A DNA stretch of 64,000 nucleotides from Methylobacterium planeticum (GCF_008806345.1 NZ_VZZJ01000002.1:124001-188000), one strand, 5' to 3'; counted from the stretch's first letter, positions 36,245-46,370 are shown. Program-made: numbers and translations. Notes: generated from the sequence alone by a model not told the origin.

Positions 36245-38266
36245 TCAGACCGTGACCTGCGTGCCCACTTCGACGACGCGGCCGGTCGGGATCTGGAAGA
36301 AGTCCGTGGCGTCGTTGGCGTTCTTGGCCAGCGTGATGAAGATCCGGTCCTGCCAGAGCGGCATGCCCGAGTGCGCCGCCGGCCGGATCGAGCGCCGGGA
36401 CAGGAAGAACGAGGTCGCCATGATGTCGAACTTGAAGCCCTGCTTGCGCAGCAGCGTCAGGGTCTTGGGGATGTTCGGCGTCTCCATGTAGCCGAACTTC
36501 ATCACGACCTTGGAGAAGTGCGGCCCGATCGGCTCGATCCGCACCTTGTCGGCGAGGTTCGAGCGCGGCGTGTCCACGGTCTCGACCGTCAGGATGACGT
36601 TCTTCTCGTGCAGCACCTTGTTGTGCTTGAGGTTGTGCAGGAGGGCGGCCGGGGCGATCTCGGGGTCGCTCGTGAGGAACACCGCGGTGCCGCGCACGTG
36701 GTGGGGCGGGCTCTTCTCCAGCATGCCGACGAGCTCGGTCAGCGGCACGTCGGTCTTGCGGGTCTTGTTGAACAGGATCGTGACGCCCCGCACCCAGGTC
36801 CACATCAGGATGATCAGGCAGCCGGCCACCAGAAGGGGCACGTAGCCGCCCTCGAACACCTTCAGGAGGTTCGAGAGCATGAACAGGAACTCGACCACGA
36901 TGAAGGGCATGATCGCGGCGGCCGCCGCGATCGGCGACCAGCGCCAGTAGCGCCACAACACGATGAAGGAGAGGGAGGCGGTGAGCAGCATCGTGCCGGT
37001 GACGGCGATGCCGTAGGCCGAGGCCAGCGCCGAGGAGGAGCGGAACAGCACCGCCAGCACCACGACGCCGATCAGCAGCAGGGTGTTGATCTGCGGCAGG
37101 TAGATCTGGCCCGAATGGGCCTCCGAGGTGTGGCGGATCTCGAGGCGCGGCAGCAGGCCGAGCTGGATCGCCTGGCGCGACAGGGAGAAGGCGCCGGTGA
37201 TCACCGCCTGGCTCGCCGTGACGGTGGCGAGGGTGGCCAGGATCACCATCGGGATCAGGCCCCATTCGGGCACGAGCTGGTAGAACGGGTCCGTGGTGTC
37301 GGGCTTGGCCAGGACCAGGGCGGTCTGGCCGAGATAGTTCAGGACGAGGCAGGGCGCGACGAGGCCGAGCCACGCCACCTGGATCGGGCGGCGCCCGAAA
37401 TGGCCGAGATCGGCGAACAGCGCCTCCGCCCCCGTCACGGCGAGGAACACGGCACCGAGGGCGACCAGGGCGCCGGAGCCGTGGCCGAGGAGGTAATGCA
37501 CCGCGTACCAGGGGTGGAAGGCCCAGAACACGCTCGGGTTGGCGATGATGTGGGGCAGGGCCGCGAGCGCCAGCGCCAGGAACCACACCACCATGATCGG
37601 CCCGAAGAAGGCCGCGACCTTGCTGGTGCCCCGGCTCTGGACCAGGAACAGGGCGACGATGATCGCCACCGTGATCGGCAGCACCGAGTTCTCGAAGGCC
37701 GGGGTGACGAGCTTCAGGCCCTCCACGGCCGAGAGCACGGAGATGGCCGGGGTGATCACGGCGTCGCCGTAGAACAGCGAGGCGCCGAGGAGCCCGAGGG
37801 TGAAGACGATGCGCGAGCCGCCGAGGGATTTGCGGGCGAGCGCCATCAGCGAGAGGATGCCGCCCTCGCCGTTGTTGTCCATCCGCAGCAGGATGGCCAC
37901 GTACTTGATGGTGACGATGAGGAGCAGCGCCCACAGGATCAGCGAGGCGGTGCCCAGCACCTCCTCGGCGAGCAGGATGTTGTCGCTGCGCGCCGGCCCC
38001 AGCGCCTCGCGGAAGGCGTAGAGCGGGCTCGTGCCGATATCGCCGTAGACGACGCCGACCGAGCCGACCACGAGGGTCCAGAAGCTGACCGGAGCGTGGG
38101 GCTGCGCGCCGTCGGGCAGGTCGAGGGCGCCGGCCGGCATCGGCACGGCGCCGCCGCCCTCGCCCGCCGCCGGGCCTCCGGCCGGGCTGGCGCCCGGCTT
38201 GTCGGTTTGGCCGCCCGCGGCCGCGGGTTGAGCGGCGGCGGCGCTCGATGAAGCGGATTGCGTCAT
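36245..38266 (-). CDS. kup: Kup/Trk-type potassium uptake protein
   Basis: A 673-residue K+/H+ symporter of the KUP family. [25 protein letters not shown]-like [16 protein letters not shown] and the [18 protein letters not shown] blocks are diagnostic; about twelve helices are followed by a cytoplasmic C-terminal domain ending [20 protein letters not shown]. The first 60 residues are an Ala/Gly/Pro-rich extension absent from E. coli Kup. No strong ribosome site is visible. The next gene on the strand (oxidoreductase) is 435 bp away, so kup is probably monocistronic. Confidence 0.96.
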   Translation of the reverse strand: MTQSASSSAAAAQPAAAGGQTDKPGASPAGGPAAGEGGGAVPMPAGALDLPDGAQPHAPVSFWTLVVGSVGVVYGDIGTSPLYAFREALGPARSDNILLAEEVLGTASLILWALLLIVTIKYVAILLRMDNNGEGGILSLMALARKSLGGSRIVFTLGLLGASLFYGDAVITPAISVLSAVEGLKLVTPAFENSVLPITVAIIVALFLVQSRGTSKVAAFFGPIMVVWFLALALAALPHIIANPSVFWAFHPWYAVHYLLGHGSGALVALGAVFLAVTGAEALFADLGHFGRRPIQVAWLGLVAPCLVLNYLGQTALVLAKPDTTDPFYQLVPEWGLIPMVILATLATVTASQAVITGAFSLSRQAIQLGLLPRLEIRHTSEAHSGQIYLPQINTLLLIGVVVLAVLFRSSSALASAYGIAVTGTMLLTASLSFIVLWRYWRWSPIAAAAAIMPFIVVEFLFMLSNLLKVFEGGYVPLLVAGCLIILMWTWVRGVTILFNKTRKTDVPLTELVGMLEKSPPHHVRGTAVFLTSDPEIAPAALLHNLKHNKVLHEKNVILTVETVDTPRSNLADKVRIEPIGPHFSKVVMKFGYMETPNIPKTLTLLRKQGFKFDIMATSFFLSRRSIRPAAHSGMPLWQDRIFITLAKNANDATDFFQIPTGRVVEVGTQVTV

Positions 38267-38520
38267 GGACTGCGATCTGGGGTGATGCCTGCCCGGAGGC
38301 TCGCGACGCGGCGCATGGGGGACGCGTAGGCTTCCAAGGCGCGCGGGCGCGGCTGGGGGCCGGCCCGCTCAAGGGATCGTGGCGGCACGCTAGCACGTGC
38401 CCGATTCCACGGAAACAGCGACCTTTCGGCAGGGGTGCCGCCGGGAGGCGCGGGTCGCGGCCCGGAGGGCCGCACGGGGTCGCGGGCGGAGCGGGCCGTC
38501 ACGGCGGGGGCCGTCGGGCC

Positions 38521-38562
38521 GCCGCCATCACTCGGCCGCCGTCACGCTGCCGCCGTCACTCG
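38521..38562. repeat. 14-bp tandem repeat overlapping the ispG stop
   Basis: Three 14-bp units (GCCGCCATCACTCG and variants) lie in a row. The unit nearest the gene contains the last Glu codon and TGA of ispG, so the two distal units are copies of the gene's end. Confidence 0.85.
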
Positions 38563-39866
38563 GCCGCGTTGCGGGCGCCCTGGCCGAAGCGGCGCTCGAT
38601 GTAGTCGATCACGATGGTCTCGAAATCCTTGGCCAGCGTCGCGCCGCGCAGGGTCATCGCCTTCTTGCCGTCGATGAAGACGGGGGCGGTCGGGGTCTCG
38701 CCGGTGCCGGGGAGCGAGATGCCGATATCGGCGTGCTTCGATTCGCCGGGCCCGTTCACGATGCAGCCCATCACGGCGACGTTCAGTCCCTCGACCCCCG
38801 GATAGGTCTTCTTCCATTCCGGCATCGAGGTGGTGATCCAGTTCTGGATGTCGCGGGCGAGCTCCTGGAACGTCGTCGAGGTGGTGCGGCCGCAGCCCGG
38901 GCAGGCGGCCACCAGCGGCACGAAGGTGCGGAACCCCATGGTCTGGAGGAGTTCCTGGCTCGTCTTGACCTCGAGGGTGCGGTCGCCGCCGGGCTCGGGG
39001 GTGAGGGAGTAGCGGATGGTGTCGCCGATGCCCTCCTGGAGCAGGACGCCGATGGCGGCGGAGGCCGCCACGATGCCCTTCGAGCCCATGCCGGCCTCGG
39101 TCAGGCCGAGATGGATGGCGTAGTCGGAGCGGCGCGCCACCTCGCGGTAGACCGCGATGAGGTCCTGCACCGCCGAGACCTTGGCGGAGAGGATGATGCG
39201 GTCCTTGGGCAGGCCGAGGGCCTCGGCGCGCTTGGCGGAGGAGAGGGCCGACTGCACCATCGCCTCGCGCATCACCGCGCGGGCGTCGATGGGGCGCGGC
39301 AGCTTGGCGTTCTCGTCCATCAGGTGCGTCAGCAGCTCGCCGTCCAGCGAGCCCCAGTTGGCGCCGATCCGCACGGTCTTCCCGTAGCGGACCGCCTGCT
39401 CGATGATCGTCGAGAATTGGGTGTCCTTCTTCTCCTTGAAGCCGACATTGCCCGGGTTGATCCGGTACTTGGCGAGCGCCTCGGCGCAGGCCGGATGGTC
39501 GGAGAGGAGCTTGTGGCCGATGTAGTGGAAGTCGCCGACCAGGGGGACGTGCACGCCGATCCGGTCGAGGCGCTCGCGGATCTTCGGCACCGCCGCCGCC
39601 GCCTCGTCGCGGTCGACGGTGATGCGCACGAGCTCCGAGCCGACCCGGGCGAGCTGCGCCACCTGCGCGACCGTCCCGTCGATGTCGGCGGTGTCGGTGT
39701 TCGTCATGGACTGGACCACGACGGGCGCGCCGCCGCCGACGACCACCGCCCCCTCGCCCTCGCCGACGCGCACGCCGACCGTGCGGTGCCGGGGCGCCGG
39801 ACCCGCGATCTCGGGGCCGGTTCCGCCGAGGGTCTGGGGATCGGCTGCGGCTTCCATGGCTTCCAT
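38556..39866 (-). CDS. ispG: 4-hydroxy-3-methylbut-2-en-1-yl diphosphate synthase
   Basis: A 436-residue iron-sulphur enzyme of the MEP isoprenoid pathway, converting methylerythritol cyclodiphosphate to [25 protein letters not shown] at the N-terminus, RINPGNVGF in the barrel, and the [4Fe-4S] ligands in [10 protein letters not shown] and [10 protein letters not shown] identify it. AAGGT before the first Met supports the start; a second Met 9 bases later is possible. An open frame further upstream is not supported. The remaining MEP genes are not here. Confidence 0.97.
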   Translation of the reverse strand: MEAMEAAADPQTLGGTGPEIAGPAPRHRTVGVRVGEGEGAVVVGGGAPVVVQSMTNTDTADIDGTVAQVAQLARVGSELVRITVDRDEAAAAVPKIRERLDRIGVHVPLVGDFHYIGHKLLSDHPACAEALAKYRINPGNVGFKEKKDTQFSTIIEQAVRYGKTVRIGANWGSLDGELLTHLMDENAKLPRPIDARAVMREAMVQSALSSAKRAEALGLPKDRIILSAKVSAVQDLIAVYREVARRSDYAIHLGLTEAGMGSKGIVAASAAIGVLLQEGIGDTIRYSLTPEPGGDRTLEVKTSQELLQTMGFRTFVPLVAACPGCGRTTSTTFQELARDIQNWITTSMPEWKKTYPGVEGLNVAVMGCIVNGPGESKHADIGISLPGTGETPTAPVFIDGKKAMTLRGATLAKDFETIVIDYIERRFGQGARNAAE

Positions 39867-40255
39867 CGTGGACCTTGCGTGGGCCTTAGAGAGTCTTGTC
39901 GGCCGGCCTGCGGCCCGAAGAGACGATCGGATCGATCCCGGCCGCCGGTCCCGCCCATCGGACATCGGCTGGCGCCGGGATCATCCTATGCGGGCGATCG
40001 TTTAGCTGAGATTGCCGTGACGTGGCGTCAAGTCGATGACTCTGCATGGCAGGTTCGCGCGTGTCATGTCGCATCGCCGCGCGATTGTCGAGTTCACCTC
40101 CGGGACGCAGCCGCGACCGTCTCGCAGCCCTGACCTCCGAGGCAGGCGGGACCGCGCCGATTCCCCCCGCTGATTCGCGGGAACCCGGAGCCTGCTCCGC
40201 CGCTTTGCTGTGGTGCAACAGTTGCTACCGCAATGCAACATCCCATCTTGAGACC
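39867..40255. other. Divergent region between ispG and the patatin gene
   Basis: A 389-bp non-coding spacer containing both promoters. The stretch next to the patatin gene is AT-richer and holds clustered TGC/GCA palindromes, listed separately. Confidence 0.45.
40214..40240. promoter_or_regulatory. Clustered TGC/GCA inverted repeats, operator candidate
   Basis: GCAAC-A-GTTGC, then TTGC-TACC-GCAA, lie between two direct copies of TGCAACA 20 bp apart, beginning 42 bp before the patatin start. The position would let a bound protein block the promoter or early elongation. PhaR, which recognises TGC-rich palindromes, is one candidate. Confidence 0.4.
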
Positions 40256-41386
40256 ATGATGAACAACGATTCCCACCGGCCCGAGCCTCACAATCCCGTC
40301 ACCGCCGTGCCGGCCCCGGACAGTGACGGCATCGCCAGCCAGCCCGACCGCCACCCGCCCGCCACCATCCTGGCGGGCCCCCGGGCGGAGAAGAACGTGG
40401 CGCTGGCCCTGCAGGGCGGGGGCGCGCACGGCGCCTTCACCTGGGGCGTGCTCGACGCGCTGATCGAGGACGGGCGCCTCGGCTTCGAGGCCATCACGGG
40501 GGCGAGCGCGGGCGCCATGAACGGCGTCGTGATGATCGACGGCTGGCTCAAGGGCGGCCCGGAGGGCGCCCGCGAGGGCCTCGAGACCTTCTGGCGCGAG
40601 GTCAGCCTCGACGGCGACCTCGGCCCGACGCAGCGCAAGGTCTTCAGCGGCTTCCTGGGGTTCTGGGCCAACAACCCGGTGGCGGAGTTCTGGACCAGGG
40701 CGCTGGCGCCCGGGCCCTACGTGACGAACCCGCTCAACATCAATCCGCTCAAGAAGGCCCTGGCCAAGCAGGTGGATTTCGAGCGGCTGCGCGGGGCCGA
40801 CACCGCCGGGGTCTTCGTCTCGGCCACCAATGTCTGGACCGGCAAGCTCGCGGTGTTCGAGCGCGAGGCCCTGACGGTCGATCACCTGATGGCCTCGGCC
40901 TGCCTGCCGACGGTGTTCCAGGCGGTCGAGATCGACGGGGTGCCCTACTGGGACGGGGGCTATCTCGGGAACCCGCCGCTCTATCCCCTGCACCGGGGCG
41001 CGGTGACCCGCGACATCCTCCTGGTCCAGATCAACCCGGTCGAGCGCCGCGAGACCCCGCGCACGCAGGGCGAGATCCAGGACCGGCTGAACGAGATCAC
41101 CTTCAACGCCAACCTGATGCGGGAATTGCGGGCGATCGACTTCGTGGACGGCCTCATCGACGAGGGCGTGCTCGGCCAGGGCCAGTACCGGCGCGTCCTC
41201 GTCCACCGCATCGACGGCACCGACGCGCTGGAGGATTACGACGCCTCCTCGCGCCTCGATGCCCGCTGGCGGGTGTTCCAGCGCCTGCGCGACAAGGGCC
41301 GCGCCGCCGCCCAGGCCTGGCTCGGCGAGCGCTACGACGATATCGGGCACAGCTGCACCCTCGACCTTCCCGCGGCCTACCAGTGA
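40256..41386 (+). CDS. Patatin-like phospholipase
   Basis: A 376-residue hydrolase with the patatin Ser-Asp dyad. The oxyanion loop LQGGGAHG (residues 52-59), nucleophile Ser84 in TGASAGAMNG and Asp233 in YWDGGYLGNPP are all in place. It has no signal peptide; the first 40 residues are a Pro-rich, polar leader. Family members act on phospholipid or act as lipases bound to lipid or polyester inclusions. Two Met codons start the frame. It has its own promoter region with unusual palindromes and precedes, by 115 bp, the sigma factor gene. Confidence 0.92.
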   Translation: MMNNDSHRPEPHNPVTAVPAPDSDGIASQPDRHPPATILAGPRAEKNVALALQGGGAHGAFTWGVLDALIEDGRLGFEAITGASAGAMNGVVMIDGWLKGGPEGAREGLETFWREVSLDGDLGPTQRKVFSGFLGFWANNPVAEFWTRALAPGPYVTNPLNINPLKKALAKQVDFERLRGADTAGVFVSATNVWTGKLAVFEREALTVDHLMASACLPTVFQAVEIDGVPYWDGGYLGNPPLYPLHRGAVTRDILLVQINPVERRETPRTQGEIQDRLNEITFNANLMRELRAIDFVDGLIDEGVLGQGQYRRVLVHRIDGTDALEDYDASSRLDARWRVFQRLRDKGRAAAQAWLGERYDDIGHSCTLDLPAAYQ

Positions 41387-41501
41387 CGCCGGCGGCCGGG
41401 CGCCGCCGCGATCCGGCCCGGCGGACCCGGCGAACCCGGCGCCCGGGGGCCCGGCGCGATCCCGAGGGATTAAGCCGGCCCCCTTGCGCGTTGGCACCTG
41501 T

Positions 41502-42122
41502 ATGATGGCCGACAAGACAAAGCGACCCGACATCGTCGACCTGCTGGTGCCGCTGCGGCGCTACGCACGCTCCCTGACCCGCGACACCCTGCGGGCGGAC
41601 GACCTCGTGCACGACACCCTGGTGCGCGCCCTCGAATCGCAGGCGACCCTGCGGCCGAACACGAACCTGCGGACCTGGATGATGACGGTCCTGCACAACG
41701 TCTTCATCGACGACCAGCGCCGCAAGCGCGTCGAGGCGCGCCATGCCGACGTGCTGGTGCAGATGAGCGAGGAGGTGGCGCCCCCCGCCCAGGAGGGGCA
41801 GGTCCGGCTGGCGCAGATCCGCAAGGCCTTCCTGACCCTTCCGGAGGAGCAGCGCGCCGCCCTCCACCTCGTGACCCTCGAGGGCATGGCCTACGCGGAC
41901 GCGGCGGCCGTCCTCGGCATTCCGATCGGCACCCTGATGTCGCGCCTCGGCCGCGGCCGGGCGGCGCTCCGGGCCTTCGAGGAGGGCGAGCGCGGCGGCA
42001 AGGCCGCCGATCCGCATCCCGGCCCCTCCGAGCGGCCGCACCTGCGGCTGGTGTCCCGGGACGGGCAGGCGGCCGGAAGCACCCCGCCGGCCTACGAGAA
42101 CCGGGCGTTCGGGACCTACTGA
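41502..42122 (+). CDS. ECF-type RNA polymerase sigma factor
   Basis: A 206-residue sigma-70-family factor with region 2 (LTRDTLRADDLVHDTLVRAL, LRTWMMTVLHNVFIDDQRR) and region 4 (LPEEQRAALHLVTLEGMAY, AVLGIPIGTLMSRLGRGRAAL). Sequence blocks resemble ECF groups with a membrane anti-sigma partner, which is the next gene. The last 45 residues are a Pro-rich tail. Two Met codons start the frame. The spacer to the anti-sigma gene is 107 bp, longer than usual for such pairs, and could hold a second promoter. Confidence 0.93.
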   Translation: MMADKTKRPDIVDLLVPLRRYARSLTRDTLRADDLVHDTLVRALESQATLRPNTNLRTWMMTVLHNVFIDDQRRKRVEARHADVLVQMSEEVAPPAQEGQVRLAQIRKAFLTLPEEQRAALHLVTLEGMAYADAAAVLGIPIGTLMSRLGRGRAALRAFEEGERGGKAADPHPGPSERPHLRLVSRDGQAAGSTPPAYENRAFGTY

Positions 42123-42229
42123 GCCCGGAGGCAGGCGGACAGCCGGCGGCTCCCAGGATGCCGCCGCTCCCCCCGCAACGTTTCGCGATGATATGAAATG
42201 CGCCTGAGACGACGATAGGACGTGGCGTC

Positions 42230-43033
42230 ATGGTCGACCCGATTACAGACTCCGATCTCATCGCTTACGTCGACGGGCAGCTCGACGTGATGCGGCGCCT
42301 CGACGTGGAGGCGCACCTCGCGCGCCACCCCGAGGTGGCGGCGCAGATCATGGCCGAGCTGCACGATCGCGACGCCCTGCGCGAGGCCTTCGCCCGTCCC
42401 CCCGGGGTCGGCCCGGAGCGCAACCGGGTCGCGGCGCGGCGCCTCGACCGGAGCCTGCGCTGGCGTCAGGTCGCCTCGCGCCTGCGGCGCGTCGCGGCGA
42501 TCACGATCCTGGTGGGCGCCGGCTGGCTGGCGCACGCGGAGGTCGGCGTCTTCGGCGTCCCCGACACCTTCGCGTCCCCGGTGGACCCGACCCTGATCGA
42601 GGATGCGCAGCAGGCCCGGCAGACGGCGCAGCTGCGCGCCCGGATGATCTCGCAGCGCGCCACCCCGGCCTATGACCGGGCCGATATCGAGGCCGCCACC
42701 GGCATCCGCCTGCCCGACCTGCCGCCCGACTGGACGGTGCGCGACGTGCAGGTGTTCCCCGCCCATCGCGGGGCCGGCGTCGAGGTGGCGATCAACGCGG
42801 GCGATCTCGGCGCGGTCGAGCTGTTCGCGACGCACCGCCGCACGGTCGGCCGGGCGAACGAGGTGACGCGCTCGAGCGACGGCGCCACCGCCTACTGGAC
42901 GGCGGGCGGTTCGTCCTACGCCCTCAGCGGCGCCAGCGACGAGACCCGGCTGCGCCAGGCGGCCCAGCAGCTCGCCGCCGCCATGATGCCGCCCGCCGCG
43001 GGTCCGGCGACCGTGGCGCCCGCGACCCCTTGA
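42230..43033 (+). CDS. Membrane-bound anti-sigma factor
   Basis: A 267-residue protein. The N-terminal 75 residues match the sigma-binding domain (DSDLIAYVDGQLDVMRRLDVEAHLARHP); the usual H-x3-C-x2-C zinc motif is absent. One membrane helix lies at about 88-106 (VAAITILVGAGWLAHA), and the rest is periplasmic, with a C-terminal YWTAGGSSYALSG block seen in related anti-sigma proteins. Its place directly after an ECF sigma gene on the same strand makes the partnership nearly certain. The signal it senses is unknown. It ends 13 bp before the convergent ribF. Confidence 0.9.
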   Translation: MVDPITDSDLIAYVDGQLDVMRRLDVEAHLARHPEVAAQIMAELHDRDALREAFARPPGVGPERNRVAARRLDRSLRWRQVASRLRRVAAITILVGAGWLAHAEVGVFGVPDTFASPVDPTLIEDAQQARQTAQLRARMISQRATPAYDRADIEAATGIRLPDLPPDWTVRDVQVFPAHRGAGVEVAINAGDLGAVELFATHRRTVGRANEVTRSSDGATAYWTAGGSSYALSGASDETRLRQAAQQLAAAMMPPAAGPATVAPATP

Positions 43034-43046
43034 GCGGGCACGCCCC

Positions 43047-44042
43047 TCAATCGAGCATCGAGGGCGTGGCGTCGGTGGCGAGGCGCGCCCGCGCCTCGGC
43101 GGCGTCGACGTCCATCCGGGCGATCAGCGCTTCGGCGCTGGCGAAGCGCTCCTCGCCGCGGATATAGGCGACGAACTCCACCGCGACGGCCTGCCCGTAG
43201 AGATCCCCCGAGAAGTCGAACAGGTTGACCTCGAGGAGGGGCGCGCCGTCGTCGAAGGTCGGGCGCCGGCCATAGCTCGCCACCCCGTTCCGGACCGTGC
43301 CGTCGGGCAGGCGCACCCGCACGGCGTAGATGCCGTGGGCGAGCCCGCAATCGGACAGGGCGAGGTTCGCGGTCGGGTAGCCGAGGGTGCGCCCGCGCTT
43401 GTCGCCGTGGCGCACGCTCCCCTGCACGAACCAGCGGTAGCCGAGCAGCGCGTTCGCCCGATCGACGTCGCCGGCCGCGAGCGCCGCCCGGATCGCGCTC
43501 GACGAGACCGGCCGGCTCTCGGCCGGGAGGGAGACCGGCGGGACGATGCGGCAGCGCAGGCCCGCGTCGCGGCACATGGCGGCGAGGAGGGCCGGGGTGC
43601 CCTCGCGCCCGCGCCCGAAATGGAAGTCGTGGCCGATCACCACTCCGGCGAGCCCGAGCTCGGCCTTGAGGAGATGCTCGACGAAATCGCGCGCGCCGGT
43701 GCCCGCGAGGCCGGCATCGAAGCGGCGCACGATCAGCCCGTCGAGGCCGAGGCGCCGGAAGACGATCTCCTTGGCGCCCGGGCCCGTGAGACGGAACATC
43801 GGCTGGCCGGGGGCGAAATAGGCCCGCGGATGCGGCTCGAAGGTGAGGATGACGGCGGGCCGGCCGAGCGCGGCGGCGGTCTCGCGCACCGCCCCGACGA
43901 GGACCCGGTGACCCTGGTGGATGCCGTCGAAATTGCCGATCGCCGCGATGGCCCCGGCGAGCTGCGGCGGGACCGGCTCGTCCTCGCGGCATACCGTGAA
44001 GGGACGGGCCGTCCTCTCGTCGCCTGACGACATCGAACTCAT
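43047..44042 (-). CDS. ribF: Bifunctional riboflavin kinase / FAD synthetase
   Basis: About 331 residues. The N-terminal nucleotidyltransferase has GNFDGIHQGHR (HIGH-like) and VSSSAIRAAL; the C-terminal flavokinase has KRGRTLGYPTANL and NVASYGRRPTF-type blocks. It turns riboflavin into FMN and then FAD. Several Met codons within 40 bases could start it; I took the one beginning MSSMSSGDE, with low certainty. In many bacteria ribF precedes ileS-lspA; here they are 36 kb apart. No FMN riboswitch is evident ahead of it. Confidence 0.95.
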   Translation of the reverse strand: MSSMSSGDERTARPFTVCREDEPVPPQLAGAIAAIGNFDGIHQGHRVLVGAVRETAAALGRPAVILTFEPHPRAYFAPGQPMFRLTGPGAKEIVFRRLGLDGLIVRRFDAGLAGTGARDFVEHLLKAELGLAGVVIGHDFHFGRGREGTPALLAAMCRDAGLRCRIVPPVSLPAESRPVSSSAIRAALAAGDVDRANALLGYRWFVQGSVRHGDKRGRTLGYPTANLALSDCGLAHGIYAVRVRLPDGTVRNGVASYGRRPTFDDGAPLLEVNLFDFSGDLYGQAVAVEFVAYIRGEERFASAEALIARMDVDAAEARARLATDATPSMLD

Positions 44043-44314
44043 GAAGCTTGCAAGGGGATCGGGTCCGGACACGGCAGGCGGTCTCGCGCGCGGCGGACCC
44101 TGTCGAAAAGCGCCCGGAGGGTCAAGCGACGGGCCGACGCGGGCCGAGCGGCCACGGTTGCGCGGCCCTGGGTGCGGTTCCGTGCGGAGTTAACCGGTTT
44201 GAAATTCGATGTCGTGTAATTTCGCAGCACGAGGGGCCGCGTGGAGGCGGCGCCTCACGCAATATGCATCGGGGGCCGCCGCCGCACCGGCCCTGAAGAC
44301 GGAGCAGACCGCCC

Positions 44315-44698
44315 ATGGCCCTCGACCTCAGCATGCCGATCCTCGTCGTCGACGATTATCAGACGATGGTCCGCATCATCCGCAACCTGCTGAAGCAGCT
44401 CGGCTTCGAAGAGGTCGACGACGCCTCCGACGGCACCGCGGCGCTGGCCCGCCTCAAGAGCCGCAAGTACGGCCTCGTGATCTCCGACTGGAACATGGAG
44501 CCGATGACGGGCTACGAGCTGCTGCGCCACGTCCGCGCCGACGAGGCCCTGCGCACCACCCCGTTCATCATGGTCACGGCCGAGTCGAAGACCGAGAACG
44601 TCATCGCCGCCAAGAAGGCCGGCGTGAACAACTACATCGTCAAGCCGTTCAACGCCGCCACCCTCAAGACCAAGATCGAGGCCGTCTGCGGCGCCTGA
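44315..44698 (+). CDS. cheY: Chemotaxis response regulator CheY
   Basis: A 127-residue single receiver. Acidic pocket Asp13-Asp14, phosphoacceptor Asp58 in VISDWNMEPMTGYELL, switch Thr in MVTAESK and Lys in IVKPFNAATL match E. coli CheY closely, including the DWNM block that contacts CheZ/FliM. It reverses or stops the flagellar motor when phosphorylated. cheZ follows 109 bp later. No cheA, cheW or receptor genes are in the window, so phosphate donors lie elsewhere. Confidence 0.95.
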   Translation: MALDLSMPILVVDDYQTMVRIIRNLLKQLGFEEVDDASDGTAALARLKSRKYGLVISDWNMEPMTGYELLRHVRADEALRTTPFIMVTAESKTENVIAAKKAGVNNYIVKPFNAATLKTKIEAVCGA

Positions 44699-44807
44699 CC
44701 GGCGGACCGCGGTTGCGTCGATGCGGCCGGCCGCTCCCCGAGCGGCCGGCCCGAAGGGTGCCGGTGCCGCTCGGGCGCGTCGCCGGAGCGTAGGGAGTAG
44801 CGTGACG

Positions 44808-45341
44808 ATGAAGTTCGCCCGCAAGCCACGGAACCCGGTTCCCGAGCCGCCCTCGCCGCGCGTGATCAACGAGCTGGTCGAGATCGCCGACTACATCAGC
44901 CATCTCCGGCAGGAGATCGCGGCGCTTCGGGCCAACGAGCTCACCCGTGACCGCATCCCCATGGCGCATGAGGAACTCGGCAACGTGCTGGCCGCGACGG
45001 CGGGCGCCACCAACCAGATCATGGCCTCGTCCGAGGCGATGCTGAGCCTGCCCGACGACGCCGCCTACCGGGAGAACGTCGAGGCCCGCATCTACGAGAT
45101 CTTCGAGGCCTGCGCCTTCCAGGACATCACCGGGCAGCGCATCTCGAAGGTGGTGGAGGCCCTGCGCCAGCTCGAATTGCGGCTGGCGCGCTTCGCCAGC
45201 GCCGTGAAGGCGCGCGACGAGGCGGGCTACGACCCGACCGAGGCCGAGCGCCGCAAGCGGGCCGAGGTGCTGCTGCTGAACGGGCCGCAGATCGACGGTC
45301 CGGCCACCTCGCAGGACGACATCGACGCCCTGTTCGCCTGA
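44808..45341 (+). CDS. cheZ: CheZ-like protein phosphatase
   Basis: A 177-residue helical protein. EIFEACAFQDITGQRISKVV contains the catalytic Gln of CheZ (FQDxTGQ), which positions water to dephosphorylate CheY-P, and the C-terminus DDIDALFA is the CheY-binding tail. Two in-frame starts compete: GTG six bases earlier, four bases after AGGGAG, and this ATG, ten bases after it. A hairpin overlaps the stop codon. Directly downstream of cheY on the same strand. Confidence 0.93.
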   Translation: MKFARKPRNPVPEPPSPRVINELVEIADYISHLRQEIAALRANELTRDRIPMAHEELGNVLAATAGATNQIMASSEAMLSLPDDAAYRENVEARIYEIFEACAFQDITGQRISKVVEALRQLELRLARFASAVKARDEAGYDPTEAERRKRAEVLLLNGPQIDGPATSQDDIDALFA

Positions 45342-45354
45342 GCCTCGCTCAGGC
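45336..45354. terminator. Hairpin over the cheZ stop codon
   Basis: GCCTGAG and CTCAGGC pair around a five-base loop; the left arm includes the TGA of cheZ. It lies in the 24-bp gap before the convergent gene and may terminate both transcripts. Confidence 0.5.
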
Positions 45355-45365
45355 CAGGCGCCCGC

Positions 45366-46289
45366 TCACCAGATCAGGCGCTCGATCACCGCGTCGGGCC
45401 GGATCGCCTGCCGGCTCAGCCAGTCGGCGATGTCGCCGAGCCGCGCCTGCTCGGCGGCGACCCCGAGCTCCTCCGCGTGGATGCCGCGCGCCACGAGCAG
45501 GCTCGGGATCCCGAAGGCCCGCGCGCCCGCGATGTCGGTGCGCAGGGCATCGCCCACCGCCAGCACCCGCGCCCTGTCCGGCGCCCCGATACCGTCGAGG
45601 GATGCCGCCCGGGCGAGCGCCGCCTCGTAGACCGGCCGGTAGGGCTTGCCCGCGTAGATTACCGCCCCGCCGATCTCCGCATAGGCCGCCGCCAGGAGGC
45701 CCGCGCAGGGGATGAGCTGCTTGTCGCGCTCCACCACGAGGTCGGGGTTGGCGCAGATCATCGGCACCGCCCGCGCCCGCAGCGCCGCGAGGCCGTCGCG
45801 GTAATCCGCCGCCGTCTCGCGCGTGTCGTCGAACAGGCCGGTGCAGACGACGAGGTCGGCCGCCGCCGCCGCCACGAGCGCGAGGTCGAGGCCCGCGAAG
45901 ATGCCGGCATCCCGCTCCGGGCCGAGATGGTAGATCCGGGCGCCCGGGCGCTCGGCGATCAGGTCGCGGGTGAGGTCGCCCGAGGTCAGGACGGCGTCGT
46001 AGGCCTCCCGGGGCACGCCGTACCCGTCGAGGATGCGCTGCACGCCGGCCCAGGGGCGGGGCGCGTTCGAGACCAGCACCACGCGGCGCGGGCGCTCGCC
46101 CGGAAGCGCCCGGAAGCGGATCAGCGCCTCCCCGGCCGCCCGGTGGCCGTTGGTGCCGTCGTGCAGCACGCCCCAGACGTCGCACAGGATCAGGTCGTGG
46201 CGCGCGGCGACCTCCGAGAGGCCCGCGAGGGTCGGGACGGCGGGAGCCGGGGCGGCGGAGGCCGCCTCGCCGGGGGAGTGACGCGTCAT
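45366..46289 (-). CDS. HAD-type hydrolase, TIGR01459 family
   Basis: A 307-residue haloacid dehalogenase phosphatase of the NagD-like class. The nucleophile motif is LCDVWGVLHDG (first Asp forms the phosphoenzyme), VLVSNAPRP is motif II, YAGKPYRPVYEAA supplies the motif III Lys, and VLAVGDALRTDIAGARAFG motif IV Mg ligands. AGGA before the ATG supports the start. The substrate of this alphaproteobacterial family is not established. It lies 81 bp downstream of the EAL protein gene on the same strand. Confidence 0.93.
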   Translation of the reverse strand: MTRHSPGEAASAAPAPAVPTLAGLSEVAARHDLILCDVWGVLHDGTNGHRAAGEALIRFRALPGERPRRVVLVSNAPRPWAGVQRILDGYGVPREAYDAVLTSGDLTRDLIAERPGARIYHLGPERDAGIFAGLDLALVAAAAADLVVCTGLFDDTRETAADYRDGLAALRARAVPMICANPDLVVERDKQLIPCAGLLAAAYAEIGGAVIYAGKPYRPVYEAALARAASLDGIGAPDRARVLAVGDALRTDIAGARAFGIPSLLVARGIHAEELGVAAEQARLGDIADWLSRQAIRPDAVIERLIW

Positions 46290-46370
46290 GGGGGATCCTG
46301 CTGCTGCGCTGCGGCGGCCGGGTTAGGCGGGGGCGCCCGCGAAAGCAACGCCGGCCGCGCGGCGCGGGGC

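Noticed and set aside
43047-44314. FMN riboswitch ahead of ribF
   Set aside because: The 270 bp upstream lack the conserved RFN helices I would recognise, and ribF in this group is not usually under that switch.
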